From NCBI GenBank assembly GCA_003255025.1, contig QANY01005643.1, positions 270,259-334,258 of the forward strand: a stretch of DNA of 64,000 bases, read 5' to 3'. The position numbers and the translations under genes were made by a program. The DNA is from Datisca glomerata (taxonomy: Eukaryota; Streptophyta; Magnoliopsida; Cucurbitales; Datiscaceae). The first letter of the stretch is position 1, and every line of letters starts with the position of its first letter. The notes under the pieces were generated by a model. The model worked only from the letters and a program-made list of their open reading frames with translations, was not told the origin of the DNA and searched no databases. Shown one piece after another: positions 40,495-52,773 of this stretch.

Positions 40495-42180
40495 CTGAGG
40501 TGTATGAGAAAATTTGGAAGCGAGACTTTGACTCTCCTTAATTTGAAAATTGAGTGAACTTATCGACGTAATAGAAAAGTAAGGAGACAAGCTTCTAAAT
40601 GACCTCAAGAAACTATGGAAGACGTTCGAGAAAATCTTGAAATCGTGAACAAGAAAAATAATTAGGCAATTCAAGATTATGCGATGCTAGTTGTCAGTGA
40701 GGCTGCATCAGCCATTCAACGCCCTACTATTAATGCCAACAATTTTGAGATAAAGCCGGCTATCATTCAAATGGTACGAGCAAATTAGTTCAGTGGTCTA
40801 CCTAATGATGATCCAAACGCCCACATAACAACTTTCAAGTACACTAATGTCTCATCTGATGCAATTAGACTGAGATTATTCCCATTCTCACTTCGGGATA
40901 AGGCTAAGAGTTGGTTGAACTCTCTGTCAACTGGATCAATCACAACTTAGAATGATCTCTCTGAGAAGATTTTAGCAAAGTTCTTTCCACAAGCTAAAAC
41001 ATTCAAAATGAGGAATGGGATCACCACATTTACCCAACATGATATGGAGTCTCTTTATGAAGCATGTGAGAGGTTTAAAGAGATGTTGAGAGGATGCCCA
41101 CATCATGGACTACCTAGATGGTTGCAAGTTCAAACTTTTTACAATGGTTTGGAGAATTGAACAAGGACGCTAGTGGATGTAGCAACAAGAGGTGCTTTGA
41201 TGGGTGAATCACATGAGGATGCTTATACCTTGTTAGAAGAAATGGATGTTAATACTTATCAATGACTAATTGAGCGTAATGTACCAAGAAAGACTCATGG
41301 AGTTCCTGAAGTAGATGCACTTACCGCCCTTACAGCTCAAGTAACTACACTTTCAAAGCAATTTAGCTCTTTCACTACTAATGCTAGTGCAGTTCATGCG
41401 ACACAGGAAGTTTGTGAGTTATGTAATGGACCTCATTCTAGCACTGAATGTCAAGTTGGAAATCCATTTGGTCCTTCTTAGTCTGAACAAGCTATCTTTG
41501 TTGGGAACTACAATAGGCAGAATAATCCATTCTCCAACAACTACAATCAAGGATGGAGAAATCACCCCAATTTCTCATGGATGAATAGTCAAAATGTGAT
41601 TAATCCACCAGTTGCAACTCAGCTTCAGTTTCAGCCTCAGCAACCTAAAATTTCTATGGAAGATGCTATTGCCCAGCTTATAGCTAATACTACTCAATTT
41701 ATGGCAAGAACAGATGCTACACTTTAGAGGAAAGAAACAAGTATTCAGAAGCAAGAAACCAATATTCAGAGTTAAGTTACGTCGATCAGGAATTTGGAGC
41801 TTCAAATTGGTCAACTTTCAGAAATACTCACACAAAGATCACAAGGTTCTCTATTGAGCAACACTGAGAAAAATCCAAAAAAGTAAGTAAAGTCCATTGC
41901 TCTTCGTAACGGGAAGAAGGTTGCAGAACCTGAGAAAGAAACTGTTGAAAGTTCTTAGCCAATAGAAGCAGAAATTGAGACAATGGGTGATGAGTTAGAC
42001 AAGAGTTCAGAGAAGAAGGAAGACAAACCTAAATCAAAGCTCTTTTCTGATAATCCTCCACCATATATTCCACCTATTCCATACCCTCAATGATTCCAAA
42101 AGCAGAAATCGGACAAGCAGTTTTCCTAGTTTCTTGATATGTTTAAAAAATTGCACATCAACATTCTATTTTCTGATGCT
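40495..42180 (+). pseudogene. Athila-like gag
   Basis: A long, mostly collinear frame with many in-frame stops carries the gag blocks F-S-G-L-P-N-D-D-P-N-A-H-I (40792), L-F-P-F-S-L-R-D-K-A-K-S-W-L near 40877, F-F-P-Q-A-K-T near 40981 and C-E-L-C-N-G-P-H-S-S-T-E-C near 41412 (a knuckle-like motif). A proline-rich end with P-P-P-Y-I-P-P-I-P lies near 42056. Many stops fall where a single C-to-T or G-to-A change from Gln, Trp or Arg codons would explain them. Confidence 0.85.
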
Positions 42181-42840
42181 TTGGAATAAATGTCGAGCTA
42201 TGTAAAATTCATGAAGAAAATTCTCTCAAATAAGAGAAAGCCGGAGGACTGTGAGACAATTGCACTTACGGAGGAATGCAGTGTAATATTGCAGAATAAA
42301 CTACCCCCGAAATTAAAGGACCTTGGAATTTTACTACTCCATGCACCATTGACAATTCAAATTTTGAAAAGGCTTTATGTGATATTGGAGCTAGTATTAA
42401 TTTGATGCCTTACTCGGATTATAATAAGCTAGGTTTTGGGAAATTGAAGCCCACAACGGTCTCTTTATAGTGAACAAATCATTCCATCAAATATCCACGG
42501 GGAATTGTTGAAAATGTATTGGTAAAAGTGGATAAGTTTATCTTCCCAGTGCATTTTATTGTTCTTGATATGGATGAAGACCGAGAAATTCTAATTATTC
42601 TTGGTTGACCATTCTTGGCTAGGGGGAGAACTCTTATTGACGTGTAGAAAGGGCAGCTTATTCTGAGAGTACAAGACGAGCAAGTAATTTTCAATGTCTT
42701 CAAAGCAATGAAATACCCTAATGATGTTGATAGTTGTTTTTGAGTGGATAGTGCAAAGAGATATATCAAAGAAGCAATTCAGAAAAGCTATCCGGTTGAG
42801 CCATTGGATGCATGTCTCGTTGGATAAATTGACAAGGAAG
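42181..42840 (+). pseudogene. Athila-like protease region
   Basis: The frame at 42190-42405 and following sequence carry K-I-L-S-N-K-R, then a retropepsin-like region in which D-I-G-A-S-I-N-L-M near 42381-42405 stands for the D-S/T-G-A site. A further block near 42595 reads I-L-G and is broken by a TGA. The region is eroded by stops and small indels. Confidence 0.7.
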
Positions 42841-43945
42841 ATACAGAGATCTTAGAATGTGTGAATCGATTGGAAGCATCTCCACCAATATTCATAAGGA
42901 GGTCGTTTGATCAAATGCTTGATAGACTATTCGGCCATGCAAATTATTGCTTCCAAGATGGTTATTCTGGTTATAATCAAATTTCTATAGCACCAAAAGA
43001 TAAAGAGAAAATGTCATTCACTTACCCATATAGAACATTTGCATTTAGACGAATTCCGTTTGGTTTATGTAATGCACCAGTGATGTTTCAAATGTGCATG
43101 ATGGCAATTTTTTCTGATATAGTGAAGCGTTTCATTGAAGTATTTATGGATGACTTCACATTCTTTGGTCATTCTTTTGATTCTTGTTTGGCGAATTTAT
43201 CTATTGTGTTGGAATGATGCAAAGAAACAAATTTGGTTTCGAATTGGGAAAAGTTCCATTTTATGGTACAAGAGAAAATTGTTCTTGGTCATCGAATATC
43301 AGCTAAAGAGATTGAAGTAGATTAGTTAAAGGCATTCAATTTTTTCTTGGCCATGTTGGGTTTTACCGCCGTTCCATTAAGGATTTTTCCAAGATCACGA
43401 AGCCTCTCTGTAATCTTCTTGAGAAGGATGTTTCATTTCACTTTAATGAGGAGTGTCATAAAGCATTTACATTCTTCAAAACAGCTTTAGTTTCTGCTCC
43501 TATAATTGTAGCACCGGATTGGGATTCACCGTTTGAGTTGATGTGTGATGCTAGCAATTATGCTGTCGGAGTTGTCTTGGGGCAACGAAAGGGAAAAATT
43601 TCGTGCTATTTATTATGCAAGTCGAACACTCAATGATGCTCAACTCAATTACGCCACTTCAGAAAAAGACTACTTGCAGTCATTTTCACTTTTGTCAAAT
43701 TCAGATCATACTTGACTGGGACTAAAGTCATATTGTTTACCGACCACTCCGCCATTAAGTACTTGATTGAGAAGAATGATGATAAGCCTCGCTTGATACG
43801 ATGGGTTTGTTGTTGCAAGAATTTGACTTGGAGATTCGGGATAAGAAAGGCATGGAGAATCTTGTTGCCGATCATTTATCTAGATTGGAACAAGCTGAAG
43901 TTAATGTTGAGAATGAACCACCTATTAGAGAAACTTGCCCACACG
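42841..43945 (+). pseudogene. Athila-like RT and RNase H, deleted
   Basis: The RT frame (42861-43217) has D-G-Y-S-G-Y-N-Q-I near 42957, F-A-F-R-R-I-P-F-G-L-C-N-A-P near 43038 and the catalytic F-M-D-D-F near 43143. The fingers of the RT are missing: E-A-S-P-P joins directly to the palm near 42890, showing an internal deletion. RNase H follows with W-D-S-P-F-E-L-M-C-D-A-S near 43520 and F-T-D-H-S-A near 43737. The coding part stops at about 43945, where it is fused to LTR sequence. Confidence 0.85.
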
Positions 43946-44338
43946 AGTTTCATTATATTGAATCTTGACAGAGATGTATGATTCATATTTTTAATTCATT
44001 ATTATCAATGCTTCAGAAAGATTGATAATTATAATAGAGAAATTCACTATCAATGTTTTGAATGAATGTTAATTGATTGAGAATTGGAATTTAGAGCATG
44101 TTTAATTTGGTGAAATAACAAATCCTAAAGTTTTAACTATTCAAATTTTATCTTTATCAAATCTTTATCATTTTAGTTTAATTAAGAATCCTAACTTTTC
44201 GTCATTCTCAATTAGAATTAAGGTTTTATTAATTTTAATTATTAATATCAATCAATCTTATGGATGATACTCTATTTTTATAGAAATTTATTACTTGACG
44301 GTGATAGTTGACACTTCCACTATAGAAAATTCGTAACA
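43946..44338 (+). repeat. Truncated 3' LTR of the Athila-like element
   Basis: This matches 39975-40366 from tttcattatattgaatcttgac to the LTR end, with scattered changes. The first 720 bases of the LTR are absent. Confidence 0.85.
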
Positions 44339-45700
44339 ACGTGTTAGTCTCATAACACGTCATTGATAATTTCTCATCCGGGTGGAGGAGGCTCACCGGA
44401 TTGTTTACCTCATCACACGCCTACGAGTGCAATGCAGCTAATTATGCTTAGACCAATCTCACTTTAGGCCTTCATGGTTTCCTTGGGTCCAATATGTCCT
44501 AGGGTCATAATTATATTCTTTGGACTATTCTCTCTTTGATAAAAAGAAAATTTACAGATCTAAAAAGTTTAAAGATAGTGTTTCGATAAACATTAGATTT
44601 TCTAGAGTTTTAGATAAATAGTAAGCTGCTATAATTGTCAATAATTATTGATCAAATATCCTTAATCTATTTAAGGCGTGTTTCAAATTTAGAGTAATTT
44701 AAAATTAGTCTATAAGTATAAGAATACATAGTCAAGATATTTAAAACATATATACAATTAATTCCAACAATGATCTAAATAAGGATAAGAATATACATAG
44801 TCAATCTATTGAAAGTTCCATCTTTTTATTTCAAAAAATTTCATACTAGATATAATATCAGTGATTGACTACATACAATTCCTTAAAATATAGTGAGATA
44901 ATTAATGCTGAAAAACAAAATATTTTATTGAATTTTGATTTTTTATAAAATTTTCGGGCTAAATATAATATCAATGATTAACTACACATCTTATTCCTTA
45001 AAAATATGGAGATAATTAATGTTGACAAACAAAAAAATTGAATTTTGAATTTTTTGGAAGAAAACTACTAAAGCACCTCAATATCAATAATTGACTATAT
45101 AATATCAGTAATTGATTATATAATATCAGTAATTGACTACATATCTTCAATTTTTCTAGAAAAATAGTATATAGAAGATAACGATCTAATAGAGTGAAAG
45201 TTGGCTATAATATGTTTCATCACAAAATATTGACTTCTCATAATTAAGATATGTGATGATTGTATAAACTATCTTAGGTTAATTATAGGACATCACTAAA
45301 TTCTTTAGATAAAGGATGTTAAAATTAAACAAAAACTACAAATAAAATTAAACCAAAAATCTGTAAAATCAATTGTATTAATGTCTATTCATTTTTTATC
45401 ATTAACTTATTGATGAGTTGGTAATAAAAGTTATCTATTATTCTAAAGTAAATAAAAAATCTGTTATTTTAAATTGAAGTTCAAAAATTGACTATTTACT
45501 GTAATTACTTTAGTAAAAATTGGGACTCTACAAAGGGTTAGAAGTGAATTCTAAAGATACGACACAACCCATTTACTATAAAAAAGTATAAATATATGGA
45601 GGATATATGTCATCCTAGACATGAACATCTCCTGATCCTATATTAAATTAAGAAGGATGAAGAAAAAGTGATGCAGATCGTCTCCTGTTCAATGAATAGT
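44339..45700. other. AT-rich stretch with small tandem duplications
   Basis: No gene was seen. A duplication of about 115 bp (about 44826-44940 and 44941-45055) shares tataatatca, gtgattgactacat and gagataattaatg. It is followed by three units of a 23-base repeat (tataatatcagtaattgact) at about 45081-45143. Confidence 0.6.
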
Positions 45701-45709
45701 AGACAAATC

Positions 45710-46060
45710 TATTGCATCTGGACCGTCCCTTGTGAAAACGGACGACCCAGATGTAGCTACGGGTAACAGAAAAAAGAAAAGAAAAATGGAAATGTTGTCA
45801 GAAAAAGTAAAAAGAAAAAGGGAGAGATCTGAGCCGTCCATTTTAAGGATACTTAACCCTCCTGTTGGGATCCCAAATAGGAGGGAATCTGTATCCAAGA
45901 AAAAGGTAGGAGAAATTAATCCTGACAATTCCCCGAAATCAATGCATTGTCATTGGATTAGGATGCGATCTTGTATTTTTCCTTTACATGATGAAGTTTG
46001 TACTGCATTTACTAATAAGTATCTTAAAACAACAACATGTACGGAAGTATCTTAAAACAA
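45710..46060 (+). repeat. Repeat-derived Lys/Arg-rich ORF segment
   Basis: A 107-residue ORF (45732-46055) is rich in K, R and E and has no family that I recognise. The DNA around 45745-45850 recurs at about 47460-47545 (agatgtagctac, gttgtcagaaaaagtaaaaag, gagccgtccatttt), so it is part of a dispersed repeat rather than a gene. A hairpin (catctgg to ccagatg) lies at about 45714-45755. Confidence 0.5.
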
Positions 46061-46113
46061 CAACATGTACGGAAGTATCTTAAAACAACATGTACGGAAG
46101 TATCTTAAAACAA
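46017..46113. repeat. Tandem repeat, unit about 25-28 bp
   Basis: aagtatcttaaaacaa occurs four times, followed in the first three by (caa)catgtacgg. The copies differ mainly by one missing caacaa-type triplet. Confidence 0.85.
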
Positions 46114-46114
46114 A

Positions 46115-46477
46115 GGGCCCGTTTGGTATTAGGTTATTTGGGATGGCAATTCTTTTATAATTAAATTACTACATTTGTTTAGAGTATTCCTTAAATTGAG
46201 ATTCTAGTTTGTAAGTAATCCTAATTGATCAGAAGCTACTAGGATTACTAAGATAAAACAATTATGAGGATGCAATTGAATTATCTTCAAATTTATTTTA
46301 CACAAGTTTAGCACAATATTGTATATATACCAAGTATAACAATCTTATATTATCATCAATTATTTTATAAATCACCATGTACAATCAAACATATCAATCA
46401 TGTTTTCCCTCCAATAACAACCACTAATTCAATTAGCATGATTTTCTCTAGATTTCAGAGATCAAATGACCCCTTAT
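46115..46477. mobile_element. Probable hAT-like MITE
   Basis: The left end agggcccgtttggt is a common start of plant hAT-type MITEs. The right end, read on the other strand, is aaggggtcatttgat, an imperfect match. About 360 bases of non-coding DNA lie between. No clear 8-base target duplication was seen. Confidence 0.45.
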
Positions 46478-47890
46478 AGTTTTTTTCTATTATCATATAT
46501 TAAGAATGAATTTGAAGATAAATTTAATGTTTTATGTGTATTTGGATTCTTAGATATAACTATATTCAAATTCAATGTTTTATGTGTAGTTGTATCTCTA
46601 TTGTGATATCCATTTCTTTTGTCTTGTTGGCTCCTTTGTTTTGGCAGTATAGTGTATTAATGTTGCATATCTAGCTCTAAACTATAGCACTATAGTGCGT
46701 GTAATTACTTGGGGTATGCCCCTTGTAACTGTGTATTTTCTTTTGGTTAATATGTTTACCTTTGACCAAAAGAAAAGTCTCAATACTTGAACACAATGCA
46801 TTTGGAAATCACTTTTATTGCATCAATTTGTCACATTCTTAAGAAATGTTTATGTCATTAAGAGATAAATTTTTTATAGAACTTATATTAAAGTTTTTCT
46901 CTATATTATTATGACTTTTATGTTGCTAAAGATATAAATACTACATCATATCAATTTCAAATTATTAACACATCATTAATAATTGAGAATATAAATATTG
47001 ATTATATTAAAAGGATCTAAAATTCATCTTTAAAAATACTGATTTTCTTAACATAAAGTTATAAAAATATTTAATTTTACAAACTATTTATAAAAATTTT
47101 ATTGGGTAAATGCATTAATTGAAAAAAGATGTGAAAAACTAAATTATACTATATACATTTTCCTTGTTTAGATAATTTATTATTTAAATTTGAAAATAAA
47201 GTATGTATGTTGCGGAATATGAATTAAGAATAAGTTTAGAACATTTTAATTAGTATTTAATGGTTTTTTTAGGTCTATTTTCTTAAAATGTTTCCCTGTC
47301 ATGCAATCCAAACTTTCACCTATTTTTAGGTTAATTACATTAGATCCCCCGATGTTTTGAACATATACTCACGTTTATGTATCAATCGACCTAGAATTGT
47401 TAAAGGGGGAACTATATTTAAAGGTACACTATAAGTATCAATAGATGAACAGACGGCCTAGATGTAGCTACAGGTAACAAAAAAATGAAAAGGTTGTCAG
47501 AAAAAGTAAAAAGGAAAAGGAGACCTGAGCCGTCCATTTTGAGGGAACATAATCCTTATGTTGGGGGAACATAAACACTAATATAAGTTCTATAAAAATT
47601 GACCTAGAATTGCTAAAGGGAACTATATTTAAAGGTACACTATAAGTATCAATAGAAGAATTAGGCATACAGACTATTTCTAGAATTAGGACAAGGAGAG
47701 AGTGAAGAAGAAGGACTTACATGTGACAGAGAACTTGTTACTAGAACACTCTAAGATGATTCAATATCATTTGTCCTGTACAAATTTTGACTTTTAAAAG
47801 GATTTTGAAAATTGACAGCAGGTAAGTTTGAGAGACCAGAAGAAATATTTGTTGATGAGCTTACTAGTATTTTTTATAAGGAAAATCTAT
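46478..47890. other. AT-rich non-coding stretch
   Basis: No gene was supported. It includes the second copy of the dispersed repeat at about 47450-47560. A phrase ttaaaggtacactataagtatcaatag occurs twice (about 47418 and 47632), a local duplication. Confidence 0.5.
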
Positions 47891-50257
47891 TTCACTGAAA
47901 ATGATAAGAGGTGAGACATAAACTCTACCTATTTTTGGGTCAACACATTGATAACCTTTATGAGAATCTGAGTATCCCAAGAAAACATGGTGAATCGTAT
48001 AAAAATTGAACTTATGCTTATTATATGATTTGATGTAGGGAAGGTAAGAACTGCCAAGGTTCTAAGAAGCTGATAGTTTGGTATTTTGGAGTAAAGAAGT
48101 TCATAAGGAGATTTGTTCTTCAGAATTGGAGTAGGGAGCCTATTTACAATGTAAACAGCAGTGTTAAAAGACTCCCACCAAAACCTAAGAGAAAGTTGAG
48201 CTAGAGCTAGGTGAGTCAAGTCAATTTCAACAATTTACCTATATTTTCTCTCTATCTTACCATTTTTAGTGGATATAGGGACATGGATGCCTAAAGATTA
48301 TACTAAACTGGTCTAGAATAGGTTTCAATCTTTTAAACTTACCTCGTCAGCCTGTTTGTATGCTTTTGATTCAAAAATTGAACTACCTCTCAACATAGGG
48401 TATGAATTGATTGAAAGCAGACCCAGCATCAGATTTAAGCCTTAAAAGAAAAATCTAGCAAAATCTAGTAAGATCATCAACTAAGCTCAAGTAATATCTA
48501 AAACTTTGTGAGGATAACAAAGGGGTAGGTCCCCATATGTCAGCATGTATTAATTTCAAAGGACTGGAAGTTTGGTTATTTACAGAATGAAAACAAAACA
48601 GTTTCAATTTACCAAGCTTGCAAGCACTACAAAAAGTTAGAATTGAATGAGGATAAGGAACTTTATCGTATTGAATTATTGTTTTCAAAATATTTCTTCA
48701 GGGATACCCAAGTATTTGAGGTAGAACATTTACAATAGTATTTATTATAGAAGTGAAACAATAGTTATGAACAATTGAACTAGTACAAGAATTAAGATTT
48801 TGAACATCTACATACAATCTGTGAGACTTATTATGACAATCAGACTGAGTTTGATATGAGAAATCACTATAAGAAGCAGCAATATAGCCGCAAGAGTATT
48901 ATTTGCAGGAGTTGAAGAGATAATGAAAGGAAACTTTGAGACACTAGACTTTTTAAGGACAAAATGATATAAACCATCTTTAAAGCACTCCTTGTAGAAG
49001 GACCCTCCTCGTACTCTTGTCCTTAATAAAGTAAAAAATAAAGTCAAATTCTATGATTATATCATTATTAGCAACAAGTCTAGATACACTAAGAAATTTG
49101 TTTGTTAATGAAGGAACTCAAAGAGTCTGAGTTAAAGAAATAGATAAAATGTGAGAATCTGAACTTGACTGACTTTAGTTAAAAATTCGTATTAGTCAAT
49201 AAAATGCTTGAACTACCAACATGAGATATTCGTAATAACTCAACATTGCCCACCATTATCTTGCATTTACCTTTGTAATATGTCTTCAGAGACAAATTCT
49301 TCATATCCGAGGTGATATGATTTGTTACCCCATTGTCATTGTACCATGAGCTATCTGAAACAAATGAGAGTGATGCACGGTAGGCAACTGGCCTCTTCTA
49401 CTATTAGAGGAATGAAGCTGGGCAGCATTAGTAGAGGGACTAGAAACATCAACTAGTGAACTTACAGTTGAGTTATTTCACTTCAAACCCATTTCTTTGC
49501 TTTGTAGAAGAAATTGAGCCTATTAAATTGATAAAATTTCTTGCCTAGAAATTAAATTGTTAACTACAGGATCATAGTCATTACCAAGACCTCCTAGGAT
49601 GCAAAACAACAATTCTTCAACTATGATATTTTGTCCAGAAGCTGACAAGTTATGAACAATCGAGTGCATCTTTAGAATGTGATCATTTATGCTTTACGAC
49701 ATTTCTTGGTTGATTGGAGTTGTAGTCAAAGTAGCAACAGTCTGGACTTTAAGTTTTTAGCAGAAAGGCTTTCAAGAACTGTCTAGAATTCATTTGACGA
49801 ACCACATGGAATGACATGACTAAACATGGATTCGGCTATAGAAGATAATAACCAACTTAAGAGAAATTGGATCTATACGCATCCATGGTAAGAAAATAGG
49901 ATTAAGAGTTGTGGCAGAGAAGACAACACAAGAAGAATCTTTGGTGACTTTAATAATGTACTGAGGGGGGTCTCACAATTCTTCCAAGATGAAAATCCTC
50001 TAAGCCATAAGCACGAACCGACGTAGTAATTTGAGAATGCCAGAAAATGTATAGTTGGCATGATCGGTTTGAATATGAATATGAATAAGGCTATTTGGGA
50101 TCATGCTCTCAAGCTCTGAAAGAGCTTGAGACTTAGAGAGCTCAATGATGATGACATTGCAGAGTGCTCAGGAATTTAATAAAGATGAAGACGAAGAGAA
50201 ACGATGAAAAGAAGAAGAAGAAGAGAAATGCTCTAAAAAATTAGAGCTCTGATACCA
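47891..50257 (-). pseudogene. Copia gag-protease-integrase remnant
   Basis: Read right to left from the primer site at 50257, the sequence shows an eroded gag region (about 50100-49500) and a protease site reading Y-N-D-N-G-V-T-N-H-I near 49330-49360, with the catalytic triad altered. The integrase follows with C-S-A-C-K-L-G-K near 48620, H-A-D-I-W-G-P near 48540 and, near 48190-48080, F-W-W-E-S-F and Y-I-V-N-R-L-P-T-P. RT and RNase H are absent beyond 47891. Confidence 0.8.
50241..50257 (-). promoter_or_regulatory. tRNA-Met primer-binding site of the minus-strand Copia
   Basis: Read on the minus strand this is tggtatcagagctctaa. The first 12 bases match the initiator tRNA-Met complement exactly, and it directly follows an LTR end. 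Confidence 0.85.
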
Positions 50258-50426
50258 TGTTGAGTTTAGAGAAGAATGATGTGTAAAGTTGTATCCTCAT
50301 TAAGCTTTTATTAGAGAAATACATTTACTATAAATAGAATGCTAACCATGCACATGCACGAAGCAACATAAAACTAACAAGCAATTACAACCTAACTATA
50401 ATGATAATAGCTAATTGAAGCTAACA
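50258..50426 (-). repeat. Short LTR of the minus-strand Copia
   Basis: On the minus strand it runs from TGTTAGCTTC (50426) to CTCAACA (50258), about 169 bases, with a TATA-like ctatttatag near 50330. The partner LTR was not found. Confidence 0.65.
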
Positions 50427-51859
50427 ACTAATAAGCATAGAAAGCTTGGAGAAAGCTAGTGACTATCTCTAATACATTCATATGAGAAGAAATTTATTGT
50501 ATTTTTATGTGGTAGAATAATTTGCAAAAAGGATCAAAACGATACAAGTGTCAAACAACCAAAAAATATACATAAGTCAAAGATGGTGAGTTGGGATATA
50601 TCAAGATAAAGATATCAATAGAAAACTCTTACATGCTCTTGAAGGAATCGAACTAAGAGCAGAATCATAAGCGGCAAGCTAAGCTTCTGTGACACAAGAA
50701 GGAGATGAAGTATTAGTCATTTTACGCGAAAGCATCTCATATCACGGTCACCAAACTAGCCCAATAATTCTAGATAATAAGGGAGAAGGAAAGCATATTG
50801 AGATGGTTTCAACATCTCCAGATCTTTATTATAGGGTTCATATTCTAAAACGTCAATATGATAATCATCTTACAGGGAAAGGTAAGCTTGAAGAACTCCA
50901 TTAAGCAAGAATTTTCTGATTTTTTTTATCTTCAAGCCTGAATAGCTGTAACGATTATTTTGATTCAACTGAGGTGAATAAATAATTTGATCAATTCACT
51001 ACTATAGTTGTTGAAAAGTAGTACTGATCATGTGATTCAAAGTGGATGATTTCAACCATGTTTGATCCAAAGATAGCTAAATTGTCTGCGAGCGTTCTCA
51101 ATTTCAACCATCTTCAATAAAAAATTTACAAATGGAGCAAAAAAGGAATACATATAATATGCTCAAAAGAAAAAGGGAATTATCTTAAACAAAAATACCT
51201 AACCTTTATAACTCTATCATTAATGATACCTTGAGCGTGTTATAACCGGTGGAAGCCGATCCACATCTTGTCCTCCAATAGAAGACCATAGGGAGACATC
51301 ACATGCTATCTATACAAGGTAAAATAACCATGATAAACATTTTGATGAATAATCTTAGGAGCTCTGCTTCTCCTTACAACATGTGAATTATGACTATCTT
51401 TTGTTGTTCAATGGTGGCTGAGAAGTTCCCCACCTTCATAATTATATATATGAGCCATTGCTTCAAGTATGTGTTGTTTGTGAGTTGTGTTATAGTTTTT
51501 GATGAGTGAGTTGTTGAATCTTTCAACGTGGAAAGTATTGTATTAATGATTAAAAATCTTTAGATGAAGAGTTTGAAGCTTATGCTAAATCATAAATTTT
51601 AAATCAAAAATCTCAAAAACGATCCCTGAATAAGAAAACGTCCAAAAGCCTTATAATAAACATCCTAAACTAATCCTAAAGCAAAACTGAAAATGGAAGG
51701 AAAGAAAAAAAACAAACCCTAAATCACAAATTCTAAAGCTTCTGGAGAGCACAGACACACTTGGGGGGTTATCACCATAATAAAAATGGAATTTACAAAG
51801 GAAAATAGGAGTAGCGTGATGATAATAAATCTTACAAATGAAAAATGGTTTATTAGCAT
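50427..51859. other. Non-coding stretch with one unassigned ORF
   Basis: The only ORF of note (50689-50904, plus) is 71 residues with I-L-D-N-K-G-E-G-K-H-I-E-M and Y-Y-R-V-H-I-L-K. It could be an exon, because a gtaagc donor follows K-G-K at about 50881. I cannot assign it. Confidence 0.35.
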
Positions 51860-52773
51860 ACTAAAATGGAGTGTCCTTATGAGCATGCATTATACTTGAG
51901 GAAAGAAGCTAATGGTAGTTTATTATATGCATGCTTATATGTGGACGACTTGGTCTTCATAGGTAACAATCCATCCATGTTTGACTCTTTGAAAAGGAGT
52001 ATGGCCCGTGAATTTGAAATGATTGAACTTAGCCTTATGTCTCATTTCCTTGGCAATGAACTCAAATAGAGCGAGGAATGAATCTCCATCTCCCATGACA
52101 ACTATGTAAGGGAGATACTCAAGAAGTTTGGCATGGAGAATTGTAATCCTATTACTACTCCTGCTGAATCATGATTAGAACAAAGGAAAAATGATCAAGG
52201 AGATGTTGATCCAACATACTTCAAAAGTTTGGTTGAAAGTTTGAGATATCTGACATGTACTAGACCAAATATACTCTATGGAGTTGGACTAGTCGGCAGG
52301 TATATGAAGACTCCTAACTTGTCCTATCTTAATGTAGCAAAAAAATAATACTTTGGTACATTAAATGCACTCTAGATGATGGTTTAAAATTTGTTGGATA
52401 CTCTGATAGTGATTGGGGAAGAGATTTCTATGAAAGGAAAAGTACAATAGGTTTTGCCTACTTTATGAGAGATACTACATTTAACTGGTCATAAAAAAAT
52501 AAGCTATTGTGACACTATCATCATGTGAAACCGAGTAAGTTTTTGCCAACTTAGTAGTGTGCCACAGAATATGGCTTAGAAATATGTTAAAATGTTTGGG
52601 ATTTGCATAAGATGATCCCATTGAGAGCATGTGAAGAATAAAAAAGTAAAACTGATATCTTGTAGAACATATATCAGCTCGCTAACATATTTATAAAGCA
52701 GCTCAAGCATGATGTATTTTCAAAAATGAAGGTAATGCTATGAATGACGACAAAGCATCAAAGTTTAAGGGGG
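51860..52773 (+). pseudogene. Copia RT-RNase H remnant
   Basis: The frame at 51866-52069 has C-L-Y-V-D-D-L-V-F (the catalytic YVDD, intact) and F-E-M-I-E-L. It goes on with stops through the S-H-D-N-Y-V-R-E-I-L and Y-L-T-C-T-R-P-N-I blocks into an eroded RNase H (E-H-V-K-N-K-K-V). A polypurine tract (aagtttaaggggg, 52761-52773) closes it. The part upstream of the palm is missing. Confidence 0.8.

Larger units (their letters stand above)
39253..44338 (+). mobile_element. Athila-like Ty3/Gypsy element, internally deleted
   Basis: A long 5' LTR, a primer site, gag, protease remnant, RT and RNase H are followed directly by the right part of a second LTR. Integrase and the left part of the 3' LTR are missing. 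The gag and RT blocks and the LTR of about 1.1 kb fit the Athila lineage, an assignment made from memory of the family pattern. Confidence 0.85.

Noticed and set aside
44826..46113. CRISPR-like array
   Set aside because: Units are few, AT-rich and without unique spacers, in a plant nuclear context.
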